Shown here one piece after another: positions 1 through 9,100 of a stretch of DNA of 64,000 nt. The stretch covers positions 124,001 to 188,000 of the forward strand of contig CAZNFX010000004.1 of assembly GCA_964572845.1 (NCBI GenBank), given 5' to 3'. Both the position numbers and the translations under genes were made by a program. The notes beneath the pieces are model-generated. The model was not told where the DNA came from. It worked only from the letters and a program-made list of their open reading frames with translations, and did not search any database. Each line of letters begins with the position of its first letter. Position 1 is the stretch's first letter. The DNA comes from Bin55 sp964572845. Its GTDB lineage: Bacteria > Pseudomonadota > Gammaproteobacteria > Pseudomonadales > Azotimanducaceae.

Positions 1-335
1 GCCGGAGCCGAACGCTCAATGGACAAGTAGGCGTAATTACAATTGGTTCAACTAGGTCACCGGTTGAATGATTCGTAAACGTCTCTCATTCGACAGGAAC
101 CAAAATAGCCAGCCGAAGACCAGAAGGCTGGTTGCACCAAGTCTCCACCGGAGTACCAACGGCTCGATGAACACAACACTAGACAGACTGTTTGATCGGT
201 TTATGAAGCAATCCAAGAATCCTCGAGAGAAGGGACATCCTCGAGCATCAGGGATGTCATCAGGAACGAGCAATCGAAGCTGTTGCTAAGCTCCGTTTAG
301 ACAGATGTTGCTTTGGACGCCCGCAAGACTTCCTC
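1..335. other. left edge, no supported gene
   Basis: Plus frame 3 is open from the window edge to a TGA at 69-71 and reads like the tail of a protein (ending TRSPVE), so the 3' end of an upstream gene may lie here, but 22 codons are not enough to call it. The two overlapping 73-codon frames that follow, one on each strand, show no motif and mirror each other. No promoter or terminator is convincing. Confidence 0.3.
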
Positions 336-926
336 ATGAATATCCAAGAGAAGATCAAGCACTCAATACGTGACTTGCGACCATTTCTTGAAGAGTGCAT
401 TCAAGATGTGCAGGAGTTACTAGGTCTGCGAGATGAAAAGTACTACTTTCCCCAAATTCGGGGTGCCTGTAGGGACGGACCATACACAGATACATCGACT
501 CATAATCTCGCTGTGGTCCTGCCAGTGTCGTCATTGACAAAGTGCGACCTCACGGAAGCCCGTTGGCACATTGCACATGAGTCCATCCATGTGTTAGACC
601 CACATTCAAATCCAACCAACTACCTAGAGGAAGGACTGGCAACGTGGTTTCAGAACATAAAGGTCGACACCTACACGGGTCCTCGTTGGTACCCTTGGGC
701 CGAAGCCGAAAAACGCGTAGCGCCCTTGATGGACACGCTACCGAATGCGCTGATGCGCTTCCGAGAAGAACAGCGGCGTTTGAGGCTGCGGGGCGAGCCC
801 TCGACGAAACTTGGTGACATAACGGCTGAATTGTTGATTTGCTATTGCCCGGAAACGAGGGAAACGGCACAGTTGCTCGTTGAAAGATTCCCGGAGAAAC
901 CTTGCGCTAGACCTGCAAACCCATAG
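336..926 (+). CDS. small HExxH metallopeptidase-like protein
   Basis: A 196-residue soluble protein without a signal peptide or membrane segment. Residues 81-85 read HESIH, a zinc-binding HExxH motif, and residues 96-102 read YLEEGLA, a glutamate pair in the position where gluzincins place their third zinc ligand. This arrangement suggests a minimal zinc peptidase domain, close in logic to small immunity-type or SprT/M48-like peptidases, but I cannot name the family or substrate. The ATG at 336 has no clear ribosome-binding site. It faces the hydrolase gene on the opposite strand with about 160 bases between the stops. Function beyond zinc hydrolase-like is inference. Confidence 0.6.
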   Translation: MNIQEKIKHSIRDLRPFLEECIQDVQELLGLRDEKYYFPQIRGACRDGPYTDTSTHNLAVVLPVSSLTKCDLTEARWHIAHESIHVLDPHSNPTNYLEEGLATWFQNIKVDTYTGPRWYPWAEAEKRVAPLMDTLPNALMRFREEQRRLRLRGEPSTKLGDITAELLICYCPETRETAQLLVERFPEKPCARPANP

Positions 927-1087
927 CGGATGATGGTGGCCACCTTCCGGCTCCATCTAAGATTCTATACGCTGAGAGCGGCCTGCCATAGCTAAAAGGG
1001 CGCATAAGAAAATCCTGTCCAAGTACAGTGTGCAATCTACACTCTGCCGCAACTCAAGCTAAGAGAGACTCGCCAAAACTTGAGCAA

Positions 1088-1990
1088 TTAAGTACTTTTG
1101 ACAAAATTCAGCATTGTGGAGACGCACTCCTCGGGATCTTCGAGCTGAAGAAAGTGTGTTGTCTCTGGAATGAAGTCGTAGTTCAGAGCGACAATCTCGC
1201 TCATCGCGACCGTCGGCAAAAACGAGTGAGGTACCACTGGATCGCTGCCGATTACTTTTGCTGGGCACCTTAGCGCTTCGATTTTGACGGTCGATGCATA
1301 TTGATAGCCTTGCTCGGCAATCCGCGCTTCAAATTCGGGTGGACACCGCAATTCGCACATCGAACTGCCGTCTACAAGGCGAGTCGTAGTCTGCGCAATT
1401 AGATCTGCAACCCCTGGTTGCAACCGGTCGAATGCTGGTGCTTTGCGCAAACGATCAGCAAAGTCCTGCACTGAATCGAAAGCTGCTCTGCGGCGGCGTG
1501 CAACATCCACCATGCTCTGCATCGTATCCATGAGACGCTGCCTGTGAACTGGATCGCAACCTGACGGACAAATGAATGGATCAAACAATATCAATCCTGC
1601 AAACGAGCTCATGCCTGAGCTAGCCTCAATCATGGCTGTCTGTCCCGACACAGAGTGGAACACCCCAATGGCTGGTTTAGGTCCAAAACAACGATTGATC
1701 TCACTCGCCACCGTTGACATGTCGGACACGAATGTTGGAATCGAGTGTGAATTCACGGATCCAACCGGGTTCCAACCATGATTTCGCAGATCGAAGAGAA
1801 CGATGTCGAACCTATCCATGAGCAAAGACCAGAAAGGGTAATAGGCGTCTGCGGCGAATCCATTGGCATGACTCAGCACGATGCGTACGCCATCAGGATT
1901 GCCATGGCGACGGAGCACAATCACAGATCCATCGTCCATTCGTGCTTCGTGGACTGCTAGTGGTTCAGGCACAGTCCAACGGTTGATCAT
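1088..1990 (-). CDS. alpha/beta-hydrolase fold protein
   Basis: This 300-residue protein has the layout of an alpha/beta hydrolase: an oxyanion-hole strand ending SHANGF (residues 40-45), a nucleophile elbow FHSVSG with Ser113, a late acidic strand VIGSDPVVPHS and a C-terminal catalytic His in ETTHFLQLEDPEE. There is no signal peptide, so it is probably cytoplasmic. It starts 22 bases after the stop of the PLP decarboxylase on the same strand, so the two are likely co-transcribed and may act on the same compound, for example hydrolysing an amide or ester before or after decarboxylation. The substrate cannot be read from the sequence. Confidence 0.85.
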   Translation of the reverse strand: MINRWTVPEPLAVHEARMDDGSVIVLRRHGNPDGVRIVLSHANGFAADAYYPFWSLLMDRFDIVLFDLRNHGWNPVGSVNSHSIPTFVSDMSTVASEINRCFGPKPAIGVFHSVSGQTAMIEASSGMSSFAGLILFDPFICPSGCDPVHRQRLMDTMQSMVDVARRRRAAFDSVQDFADRLRKAPAFDRLQPGVADLIAQTTTRLVDGSSMCELRCPPEFEARIAEQGYQYASTVKIEALRCPAKVIGSDPVVPHSFLPTVAMSEIVALNYDFIPETTHFLQLEDPEECVSTMLNFVKST

Positions 1991-2012
1991 GAATTGGTCG
2001 GGGCGTCTACGT

Positions 2013-3446
2013 TCACGACTCAGCCAAGGCGTCTTGGCCGAGCTGGCTCACTCGCTCCAGCGTACTGTGCACATCTTTCCAGGTTGTGGTGTGGTTTAGG
2101 ATGCACATACGCAACGAGAAGACACCCTTCAAGGATGTCGAAGAGAAGAACATCAACTCATCCCAAAAAACTCGAACCAATACTTTTCTGTTGATCTTCT
2201 CCAGAAATTCCTCGGAGCAATCTCTGTCTCTGGGGTTTACCCGGAAGCACAAAATGCCCAACTCCACATCCGCCATCAATTCCAGCACGGAGCTGGACTG
2301 TACATAATTGGCGGCACGACGCGCAAAGTCCAAACCGCCCTGCACTGCAGTTCGGAACCTCGCCATGCCAAATGTCTGTACCGACATCCAAATTTTCAGT
2401 GCTCGAGCGGCCCGGCTCAATTGTTGGCCTCGGTCCGCAAAATTTGGATGATTCGCTCCCCACACCGTATCCTGCAATACATCGTTCTTGATAGCAAAGA
2501 CATTCTCCAGGTGCTGCTTGTCTTTCACTAGGAGCGCACCAGCTTCATAGGGTTGGAAAAACCACTTGTGTGCATCCATCCCGATGGAATCTGCTCGTTG
2601 GATTCCCTCGAGACGTTCCCGTCCATCCTTGGTTACTAGGGCGAAACCTCCGTAGGCAGCGTCAACGTGAAACCAGATGTCCTCCAATTCGCAAAAATTT
2701 GCTAACTCTTGAAGGGGGTCGACAGTGCCGGTACTGGATGTGCCGGCGTTAGCACATACTGCAATCGGTTGCACACCGTTGGCGCGGTCCTCGGCTACAC
2801 AACGACGCAAATCCTCAAGATCCAAGCGAAAAGCCTCATCGGAACGCACTAAGCGAATATCTTCGCGACGCACTCCGGCTATTAATGCTGCACGCTTCAG
2901 CGCACTATGACTCTGGTCGCTCATATAAACAGAAGGACGATCTGGGTGTCCTGCTGCTTCCCGCGCCGCAACCAAAGCTTCAACACTTGCAGCAGACCCG
3001 CCACTCGTTAGCAAACCACCAGCGGATTCTGGGTATCCAATCCAGCCACTCATCCAATTCACAACGACAAGCTCCAGTTGGCTCGTGCCGCTGGAAACTA
3101 GCCACGTACATGAGTTAATGTTGAAGCCCGATGCGAGAAAGTCTGCGAGAATCCCAGGCCAAGTGGGTGACGAGGGTACAAATCCAAAGAATCGGGGATG
3201 ATCCAGCCGCGCTGCATAGGGGAGCACGTCTTGCAGAACCTTCTCAACGACTTCTTCAGCAGGTTGTCCAGCCTCTGGAGGTGGGCCACCCAGCTGTTCA
3301 TCAAGCACTTGAGAAAACTCTCCGTCCCAGGCACTTGAATCCCCTAGGCCACTAATTCGTTCAACTAGAGCTTCAGTGACCTTTGATGCCAATTGCCGCA
3401 TCTCCTGCGGTTGCATTCCTAATCCAGTTTGTTCTTCTTCAGACAT
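2013..3446 (-). CDS. PLP-dependent amino-acid decarboxylase (group II, AADC-like)
   Basis: A 477-residue fold-type I decarboxylase. The PLP lysine is Lys294 in DAHKWFFQP, and the pyridine-nitrogen aspartate is in HVDAAYGG. The N-terminal part carries the FFGFVPSSPTWPG substrate-site segment and the GGLLTSGGSAAS loop typical of aromatic-L-amino-acid, tyrosine and glutamate-type decarboxylases. Length matches the family. It would convert an aromatic or acidic amino acid to the amine plus CO2 in the cytoplasm; substrate choice cannot be decided by eye. It is first in a two-gene unit with the downstream alpha/beta hydrolase. Confidence 0.9.
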   Translation of the reverse strand: MSEEEQTGLGMQPQEMRQLASKVTEALVERISGLGDSSAWDGEFSQVLDEQLGGPPPEAGQPAEEVVEKVLQDVLPYAARLDHPRFFGFVPSSPTWPGILADFLASGFNINSCTWLVSSGTSQLELVVVNWMSGWIGYPESAGGLLTSGGSAASVEALVAAREAAGHPDRPSVYMSDQSHSALKRAALIAGVRREDIRLVRSDEAFRLDLEDLRRCVAEDRANGVQPIAVCANAGTSSTGTVDPLQELANFCELEDIWFHVDAAYGGFALVTKDGRERLEGIQRADSIGMDAHKWFFQPYEAGALLVKDKQHLENVFAIKNDVLQDTVWGANHPNFADRGQQLSRAARALKIWMSVQTFGMARFRTAVQGGLDFARRAANYVQSSSVLELMADVELGILCFRVNPRDRDCSEEFLEKINRKVLVRVFWDELMFFSSTSLKGVFSLRMCILNHTTTWKDVHSTLERVSQLGQDALAES

Positions 3447-3846
3447 CGTCTTCGTCTTCTATTTCCCCTATCGGACCGTCCTGAGTTCGCCTCCCAAGGA
3501 TTCCCAATCTCAAGTTCTCAACAAGCGCAGATTGGCTATGATCGATAGCATTGTAGAACTGCGATGCAGGCAGGCAGATTTGCTATTGGTCGCAGCTAAT
3601 GAGTGGAAACATGCATTGGACCGCTCCTACATGCAAATCCTACACTCCTTTAAACCCGATGAACGAACCCCTCGCCGACGTCTTGTCCCCAATTGTGAGC
3701 GTGCCAGCTGTTAAGTCGAACTGGTACTTTCTTGAGCTTTGAGTCCAATGCCGGCAGTGCTCCGATCACAGTCCTCGACCACACTACTTTTCGATCAAGG
3801 TACCACTTAGCTCAAGCTAATGTAGACTAAGGAAAGGGCAGGAGTC
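3447..3846. other. divergent intergenic region, no gene
   Basis: This 400-base stretch separates the decarboxylase (minus) from a small membrane protein (plus) and must hold divergent promoters, although I see no strong -35/-10 pair. A 112-codon plus-strand frame (3376-3714) overlaps the decarboxylase start antisense and shows no family feature, so it is left out. Confidence 0.4.
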
Positions 3847-4266
3847 GTGGAAAAAGGTAGTCCAATAGTGGGAAGTCTGTTCAATCGGCTACTTGGGTGG
3901 TATCTCATTGTCCTAGCTGCGGTAATAGCCGTTCAGTTCACGATCGAGTTCACCTACGAAAATGCGTCAATCACGTCAATCCAAGTATGGCATGTACTGG
4001 ATTGGTTCTCGCTTGTGGGTTTTGCAGTTTGTGTGTGTACTAATCTCCTTTACATGCGCAACTACAGGAGCGTTTCGGAATTGACGTGGCAAAAATTTGC
4101 GTCAAACACAGCGTTCTACTTGTCCATAGCGCTAACTCTTGCTTTCCTGCACAATTTTGTTGGAATGCTAGCAGGTGGCAAAGACGATCTCCTGTTCTGG
4201 AAATTCATCAATGCGATCCAGATTCCATTGTTTGCGGCAACGGGATTTCGACTAGCTAGATCGTAG
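3847..4266 (+). CDS. small four-helix membrane protein, unknown function
   Basis: A 139-residue protein that I do not recognise. It has four hydrophobic segments at about residues 14-32, 52-72, 88-108 and 117-135, so it is probably an inner-membrane protein with both ends in the cytoplasm. The start is GTG with an AGGAG only two bases upstream and a second purine run, GGAAAGGG, further up; the latter gives better spacing. No charged or metal-binding residues are conserved in an obvious pattern. It stands alone, with about 170 bases to the next gene. Confidence 0.6.
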   Translation: MEKGSPIVGSLFNRLLGWYLIVLAAVIAVQFTIEFTYENASITSIQVWHVLDWFSLVGFAVCVCTNLLYMRNYRSVSELTWQKFASNTAFYLSIALTLAFLHNFVGMLAGGKDDLLFWKFINAIQIPLFAATGFRLARS

Positions 4267-4432
4267 CGATGCAAGACATAGCATCGAATACCGCCTCTTC
4301 CTAAATTGGAGGCAACGAAGACTCTCTCGAAAAGCTCTGCACTCCTCCCTAGCTCACAGCTCAAATCTGCCTTAGAAAACTATAATCGCACGGTTCAATA
4401 ACCAGAGCCAAACCGAGGCCAGCACGTCAATC

Positions 4433-5035
4433 ATGAGCCAAGCACAAATCCAAGAGATAGAAAGCCAAATCTTTGAACTAGGCAAGAAGCTCCGCGAGCT
4501 TCACCAGTCCGCAGAGTCCAACGAGGTGCCCAACTATGAATTTGAAACAGAATTCGGCACCACGTCATTGCTGGATTTGTTTGGTCCACACGACAAGCTT
4601 CTCGTCATACACAACATGGGGCAAGGGTGCCGCTACTGCACTCTTTGGGCTGATGGATTCAACGGGTTTGTGCCGCATTTGGAATCAGCGATGTCGGTGG
4701 TTCTTGTCTCCAAAGATAGCCCTGACGTTCAACGACGATTCGCCAATTCTCGAGGCTGGAGATTTCGACTAGCCTCACACGGTGGCGGAACGTACATGAA
4801 AGAACAAACGACAATGGACGAATATGACGACATGCCGGGTGCTGCAACCTATGAACGCAAAGGCGACTCAATTTATAGGAAGAATGGTTGTGTGTTTGGT
4901 CCTGGCGACCTGTATTGCCCAGTTTGGAATCTGCTGGGCTTAGCGGGGCTTGGCGAATCAGAATGGACTCCACAGTTCCGATATTGGACTCTTCCAGAAA
5001 AAATGGACGACGGAGGCCAAAACGTCCAAGACTAA
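4433..5035 (+). CDS. DUF899-family thioredoxin-like protein
   Basis: A 200-residue protein with a coiled N-terminus and a thioredoxin-like core. The segment HNMGQGCRYCTLWADGFNG (from about residue 61) matches the DUF899 signature, in which a CxxC replaces the usual thioredoxin motif and is followed by a WADGF loop. A later stretch FGPGDLYCPVWNLLGL is the family's usual C-terminal part. The family is predicted to be oxidoreductases related to AhpC/TSA; no reaction is established. It is cytoplasmic by absence of a signal peptide and is followed after about 140 bases by an aldolase on the same strand, probably a separate unit. Confidence 0.8.
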   Translation: MSQAQIQEIESQIFELGKKLRELHQSAESNEVPNYEFETEFGTTSLLDLFGPHDKLLVIHNMGQGCRYCTLWADGFNGFVPHLESAMSVVLVSKDSPDVQRRFANSRGWRFRLASHGGGTYMKEQTTMDEYDDMPGAATYERKGDSIYRKNGCVFGPGDLYCPVWNLLGLAGLGESEWTPQFRYWTLPEKMDDGGQNVQD

Positions 5036-5173
5036 GCAGGACTCCCTATTGTTGGGTCAACGCCACAGTATTGAGCTGAGCCTATCGCAATTCCCTAGTC
5101 GCGGCGTAGCTGATCTTGTAGGGACTCCTTCTGTACCATTAGCCGCTCGAATATCGAACTAGGAACGCGCCAA

Positions 5174-5926
5174 ATGAATCCGATGCTTGACAAACTCAAT
5201 GCTGGCAAGGTAGCCATCGGCTCGACAGCATCCATCGACAACGAAACCCGATTTCTGGCTCGGTCTGGGCTGGATTTCCTGTTGTTCGATACACAACACT
5301 CGCCAGTAGAAATCAAGCAGCTCAACTACCCCATCGCCGCGATGCGCGGTGGCAGTGCGATTCCCATTATTAGGGTCGGAGACAACACGGCGGAACAGAT
5401 CTGCTATGCATTGGACCAAGGCGCGAAAGGGGTGGTATGTCCGATGGTGAATTCTGGACCTGCAGCAGCCGACATGGTTCAGTATTCCAAGTACCCGTTC
5501 GATGGCATCCGAAGTTCGGCTGGAGCGCGAGGAGACTGGGGGAGTTTTGACAATTACCGCGATTACTTGGACGCTGTGAACAACAACGTGCTCATAATTC
5601 CGATGGTTGAAACTCAGGAAGCCTTCAGCAACCTAGAAGACATTGTTACAACACCTGGAATCAATGCGTTGTTGATTGGACCGTCTGACTTCTCGATCAA
5701 TTTAGATGTCCCTCTGGACTACACAAATCCAACGTACCACGAAGCCATAGGAACGGTTGCTCGAACCTGCCGCGAAAACGGTGTAGCGCCTGGAATGTAC
5801 TTTGTGCCACCCGGTATCGAACCTCAAACTCTCATCCAAATGGGATTTCAGTTCTTCACAATGTCGTGGCACGAATGGGCAAGTCAAGGGATTCGAGCCG
5901 GCGTGAAGGACGTAGCAGGAGAATAG
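5174..5926 (+). CDS. HpcH/HpaI-family class II 2-oxo acid aldolase
   Basis: A 250-residue TIM-barrel enzyme of the HpcH/HpaI/citrate-lyase-beta superfamily. Visible landmarks are GLDFLLFDTQHSP (strand with the catalytic-type His), MVETQEAF with the metal-binding glutamate, and GPSDFSINL with the metal-binding aspartate. Members cleave 4-hydroxy-2-oxo acids to pyruvate plus an aldehyde using a divalent metal. The exact substrate is open: 4-hydroxy-2-oxoheptanedioate, 2-keto-3-deoxyrhamnonate or a similar acid. No aromatic-degradation or sugar-acid genes lie next to it, so context does not help. Length is normal for the family. Confidence 0.88.
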   Translation: MNPMLDKLNAGKVAIGSTASIDNETRFLARSGLDFLLFDTQHSPVEIKQLNYPIAAMRGGSAIPIIRVGDNTAEQICYALDQGAKGVVCPMVNSGPAAADMVQYSKYPFDGIRSSAGARGDWGSFDNYRDYLDAVNNNVLIIPMVETQEAFSNLEDIVTTPGINALLIGPSDFSINLDVPLDYTNPTYHEAIGTVARTCRENGVAPGMYFVPPGIEPQTLIQMGFQFFTMSWHEWASQGIRAGVKDVAGE

Positions 5927-6138
5927 CCCCCTAACCACAACGCATTGCAGCTTGTCATCGGGAATCGCGACGTGTGTTTTCAAATTTGGCGAAACACCTA
6001 TTGCACGCAAGTCCAAATCGCTCCAAGTCATAAACATGGCTCAACTAAGCGGACAAAATCCTGAGTACGTCCTATCAAAACCCACCGCGTCATTGGTTTG
6101 CAGTCGTCGCGGCGTCCTAAGCAACATAGGGATTGATC

Positions 6139-9100
6139 GTGGATGAATTTAGGGTGAAGCAAACCACATCGACTCCGTCTGAGCTCAATAATCCAGCACT
6201 GCAGGAAGCTCTCGAGTTGCAGAGGCACAACTTGCTCGACATCGGCAAGCGTAACCCTCTGACCAATGCTCCCATCCGAACATTTCGTCGCAATCAGCTG
6301 CTCGTAGCCCATGAGCTTTCCGACGAAATCTACCGAATTCTGTTCGTAGAAGGAAAGAAATTTACTTTTCTCCCCGCCAAGGGAATTGACGCCGATGCCA
6401 AGAGCGTCGAAGAAGCATTGAACCTGTCGGGCGACATGTTCGTACCAGATGAACTCTCAGGGGAAGCACTTTCTTCGCACACCGACACAAAATTGCAAAC
6501 TCTGCTCACACCCGCAGCACTCCAAAAGAAGCTGCTCTACATCTACCGAGAAGCGAAGAGCATTGAGGAAGAGCAAGGAATTAGCGTGCTTTTCCTAGCC
6601 CTAGGGTTCTTGTCCTATTACGAATCCGAGGCTTCAGAAGTCGAACGATGCGCGCCGTTGATTCTGCTCCCCGTCGAGTTATCCCGAGATTCAAGAAAAG
6701 GCGTTTTCCGTTTAGCCAAGCGGGACATGGACCTAGAATCAAACAAGTCATTGGCAATGCTTCTTCACGAAGACTTTCAGCTAGTCCTGCCAGAACTTCC
6801 CGACGGAGACAGTTGGATACCCTCCGACTACTGCAGAGAAGTAACCGAAGCTGTCGCCTCGAAGCCAAGATGGAGAGTTGAACCGAACTCAATGGCTCTT
6901 AGCTTCTTCTCATTTGCAAAGTTCCTCATGTACCGCGATCTTGAGTTGGACAACTATAGCAATGGCGCGGAAACCCAAGCAGGAGTTCGACTTGTCGAGG
7001 AACTGTTAACGGGTGGGCACTCAAGCGCTGACAGCTCGCCAAGAGTTTCGATCACCGCTCCCGAACAAAATTCGAACTTGGACCAAAAGTTCAGCAATCC
7101 CAAAGATCTCGGCCACATCCTGGATGCCGATTCCTCCCAGACTCAAGTGATCCTGTCCGCGATGGAGGGGAAGAACATCGTCGTTCAAGGACCTCCGGGA
7201 ACCGGAAAGTCCCAAACGATCGCAAATGTCATCGCCAGCGCCGTGAATTGCGGCAAACGAGTGTTGTTCATTGCCGAGAAACGTGCTGCCTTGGAGGTCG
7301 TTATGAAGCGGCTTGTGCAGTGCGGGCTAGGACCGTTGTGCTTGGAACTCCATTCCCACAAAGCCAACAAACCGCAAGTCTACGCGAGCCTGAAGGAAAC
7401 TTGGGACCTCAATCGCCCCGTAGAGGTGGCGGACACCGAATACGACGAACTGCGAGAGCTTCGCGACCAACTGAACCGCGTCTCCGATCTTGTCCACACC
7501 GAAGATTCAGTCACGGGAAACACTGCATTTCGGTTGATGGGCAGGATATCTCGACTGTCGGGCAAAGGTACGCCGCCAGCAGAGTTTGAACTACCGGACA
7601 TCGACACGTGGAACATACAGGAGTTCAATGAGCGAAGTGGGTTTGTTCGTCGTTTTGCCGAAGCAATCACTGCCTATGGAAGCGAGACTGAACACATTTG
7701 GCGGGGCGTAGAAAACAGATTGTCACCCGTCGACCGGCAACGGTTAGAGAGCTATTTGGATCGTGCATCAACGGCATTCTCTGAACTGAATGCACGTTTT
7801 CAAGATGCGTCAAGTACAGCAAGCGTGGAATGGGAGCTGACTGAAAAGGAAGTTGCTCGACTGAAGCAGCAATTGGCGAACATCCAAAACATGCCGGCTT
7901 CGGTGCAGGACCTGCTACAGCGAGACGTGGTGCTAAGGCACTTCACGGCATTGACCGAGTTGTGCAAACTGCTTGACGACGCGTTGATAGCTGAGAAAGC
8001 ACTCGAGAGCAAGGTGATTTCTCGGGCATTTGAAATGCCTTGGGAGCACCATTTGAACGCTTTGGCAAGGGAGGGAACTAGCTTCCTTCGCATGTTCAAG
8101 TCGTCCTACCGCAACGCAATTCGCGAGCTAAAGGAAGTGTCCAAATCGAAGCTTTCCAGCAAGCATATGATTCGATTCGAACTGCTTGAAGCCTTGGTCA
8201 ATGTAGAGAAGTTGCACCGAAGCATCAATGACCGAGAGTCGTTGGGACGCGAATATTTCGGCGTTGAATGGAGAGAGTCCAGCACTCCCTACCAATCGGC
8301 ACAAGTTGCCCTTGCTTGGATAGATCAACAAGCCCGAGCACTTGGTGAGTTGGCGTTGGTGCAAACCCAAGTAGCCAAACTTGAAGAATCAGTTGATCTT
8401 GGACTAAGGGAGCGCCAGCTTGCCGAATCGTGGGACAGTTGGAAAGATGTGTGGCAGCAGATCGTCGAACTGACGGGACTTGACACGACCAAGGCTTTCG
8501 GCAGTAGCGACCACTCGGATCTTGATATTGCCGGGATTCAACAGCGATTCAGCGCTTGGTCCGGCCAATTCGATCAACTCGCTGGCTATCACGAGCTGCA
8601 GAGCATCGGAAATCTCCTGACTGAAAACGGACTAGAGGTAATCCGAACACAAATGGGAAGTGGCCAACTTCCATGTTCGACAGCCGTTGACACCTTCACG
8701 CTGCTGCGATCAGAACGCGTATTGAAGAACATCCTTAAGGAACACCCCGAGCTTGAATCTCTCAGTGGTTCCGATCGAACTGTAATGGTCGAGCAATTCA
8801 AGCAAAAGGACGAGGAATTGCGCCTCCTCACGGCACAGGAAGTATCGCTAAAGCACTACGACAACATACCTCGCGGCCAAACAGGCATGGTTGGCGTAGT
8901 TCGAGGCGAGATCGCCAAGAAAAGACGGCATATGCCAATTCGCAAGCTTCTAGATTCTGCCGGCGACGTGGTAGCAGCGCTCAAGCCCGTTTTCCTAATG
9001 AGTCCACTGTCGGTCGCGCAGTACTTAAAGCCTGGCGGTTTGGAATTTGACTTGCTGTTGATTGATGAAGCGAGTCAAGTGAAGCCGCAAGAAGCCTTGG

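Noticed and set aside
52..289. Two overlapping 73-codon frames, one per strand, at the left edge
   Set aside because: They mirror one another, have no motif or ribosome-binding site, and the minus one has only a weak hydrophobic stretch.
3376..3714. 112-codon plus-strand frame
   Set aside because: It starts antisense inside the decarboxylase gene and its composition (Cys, Arg and Ser scattered) does not look like a protein.
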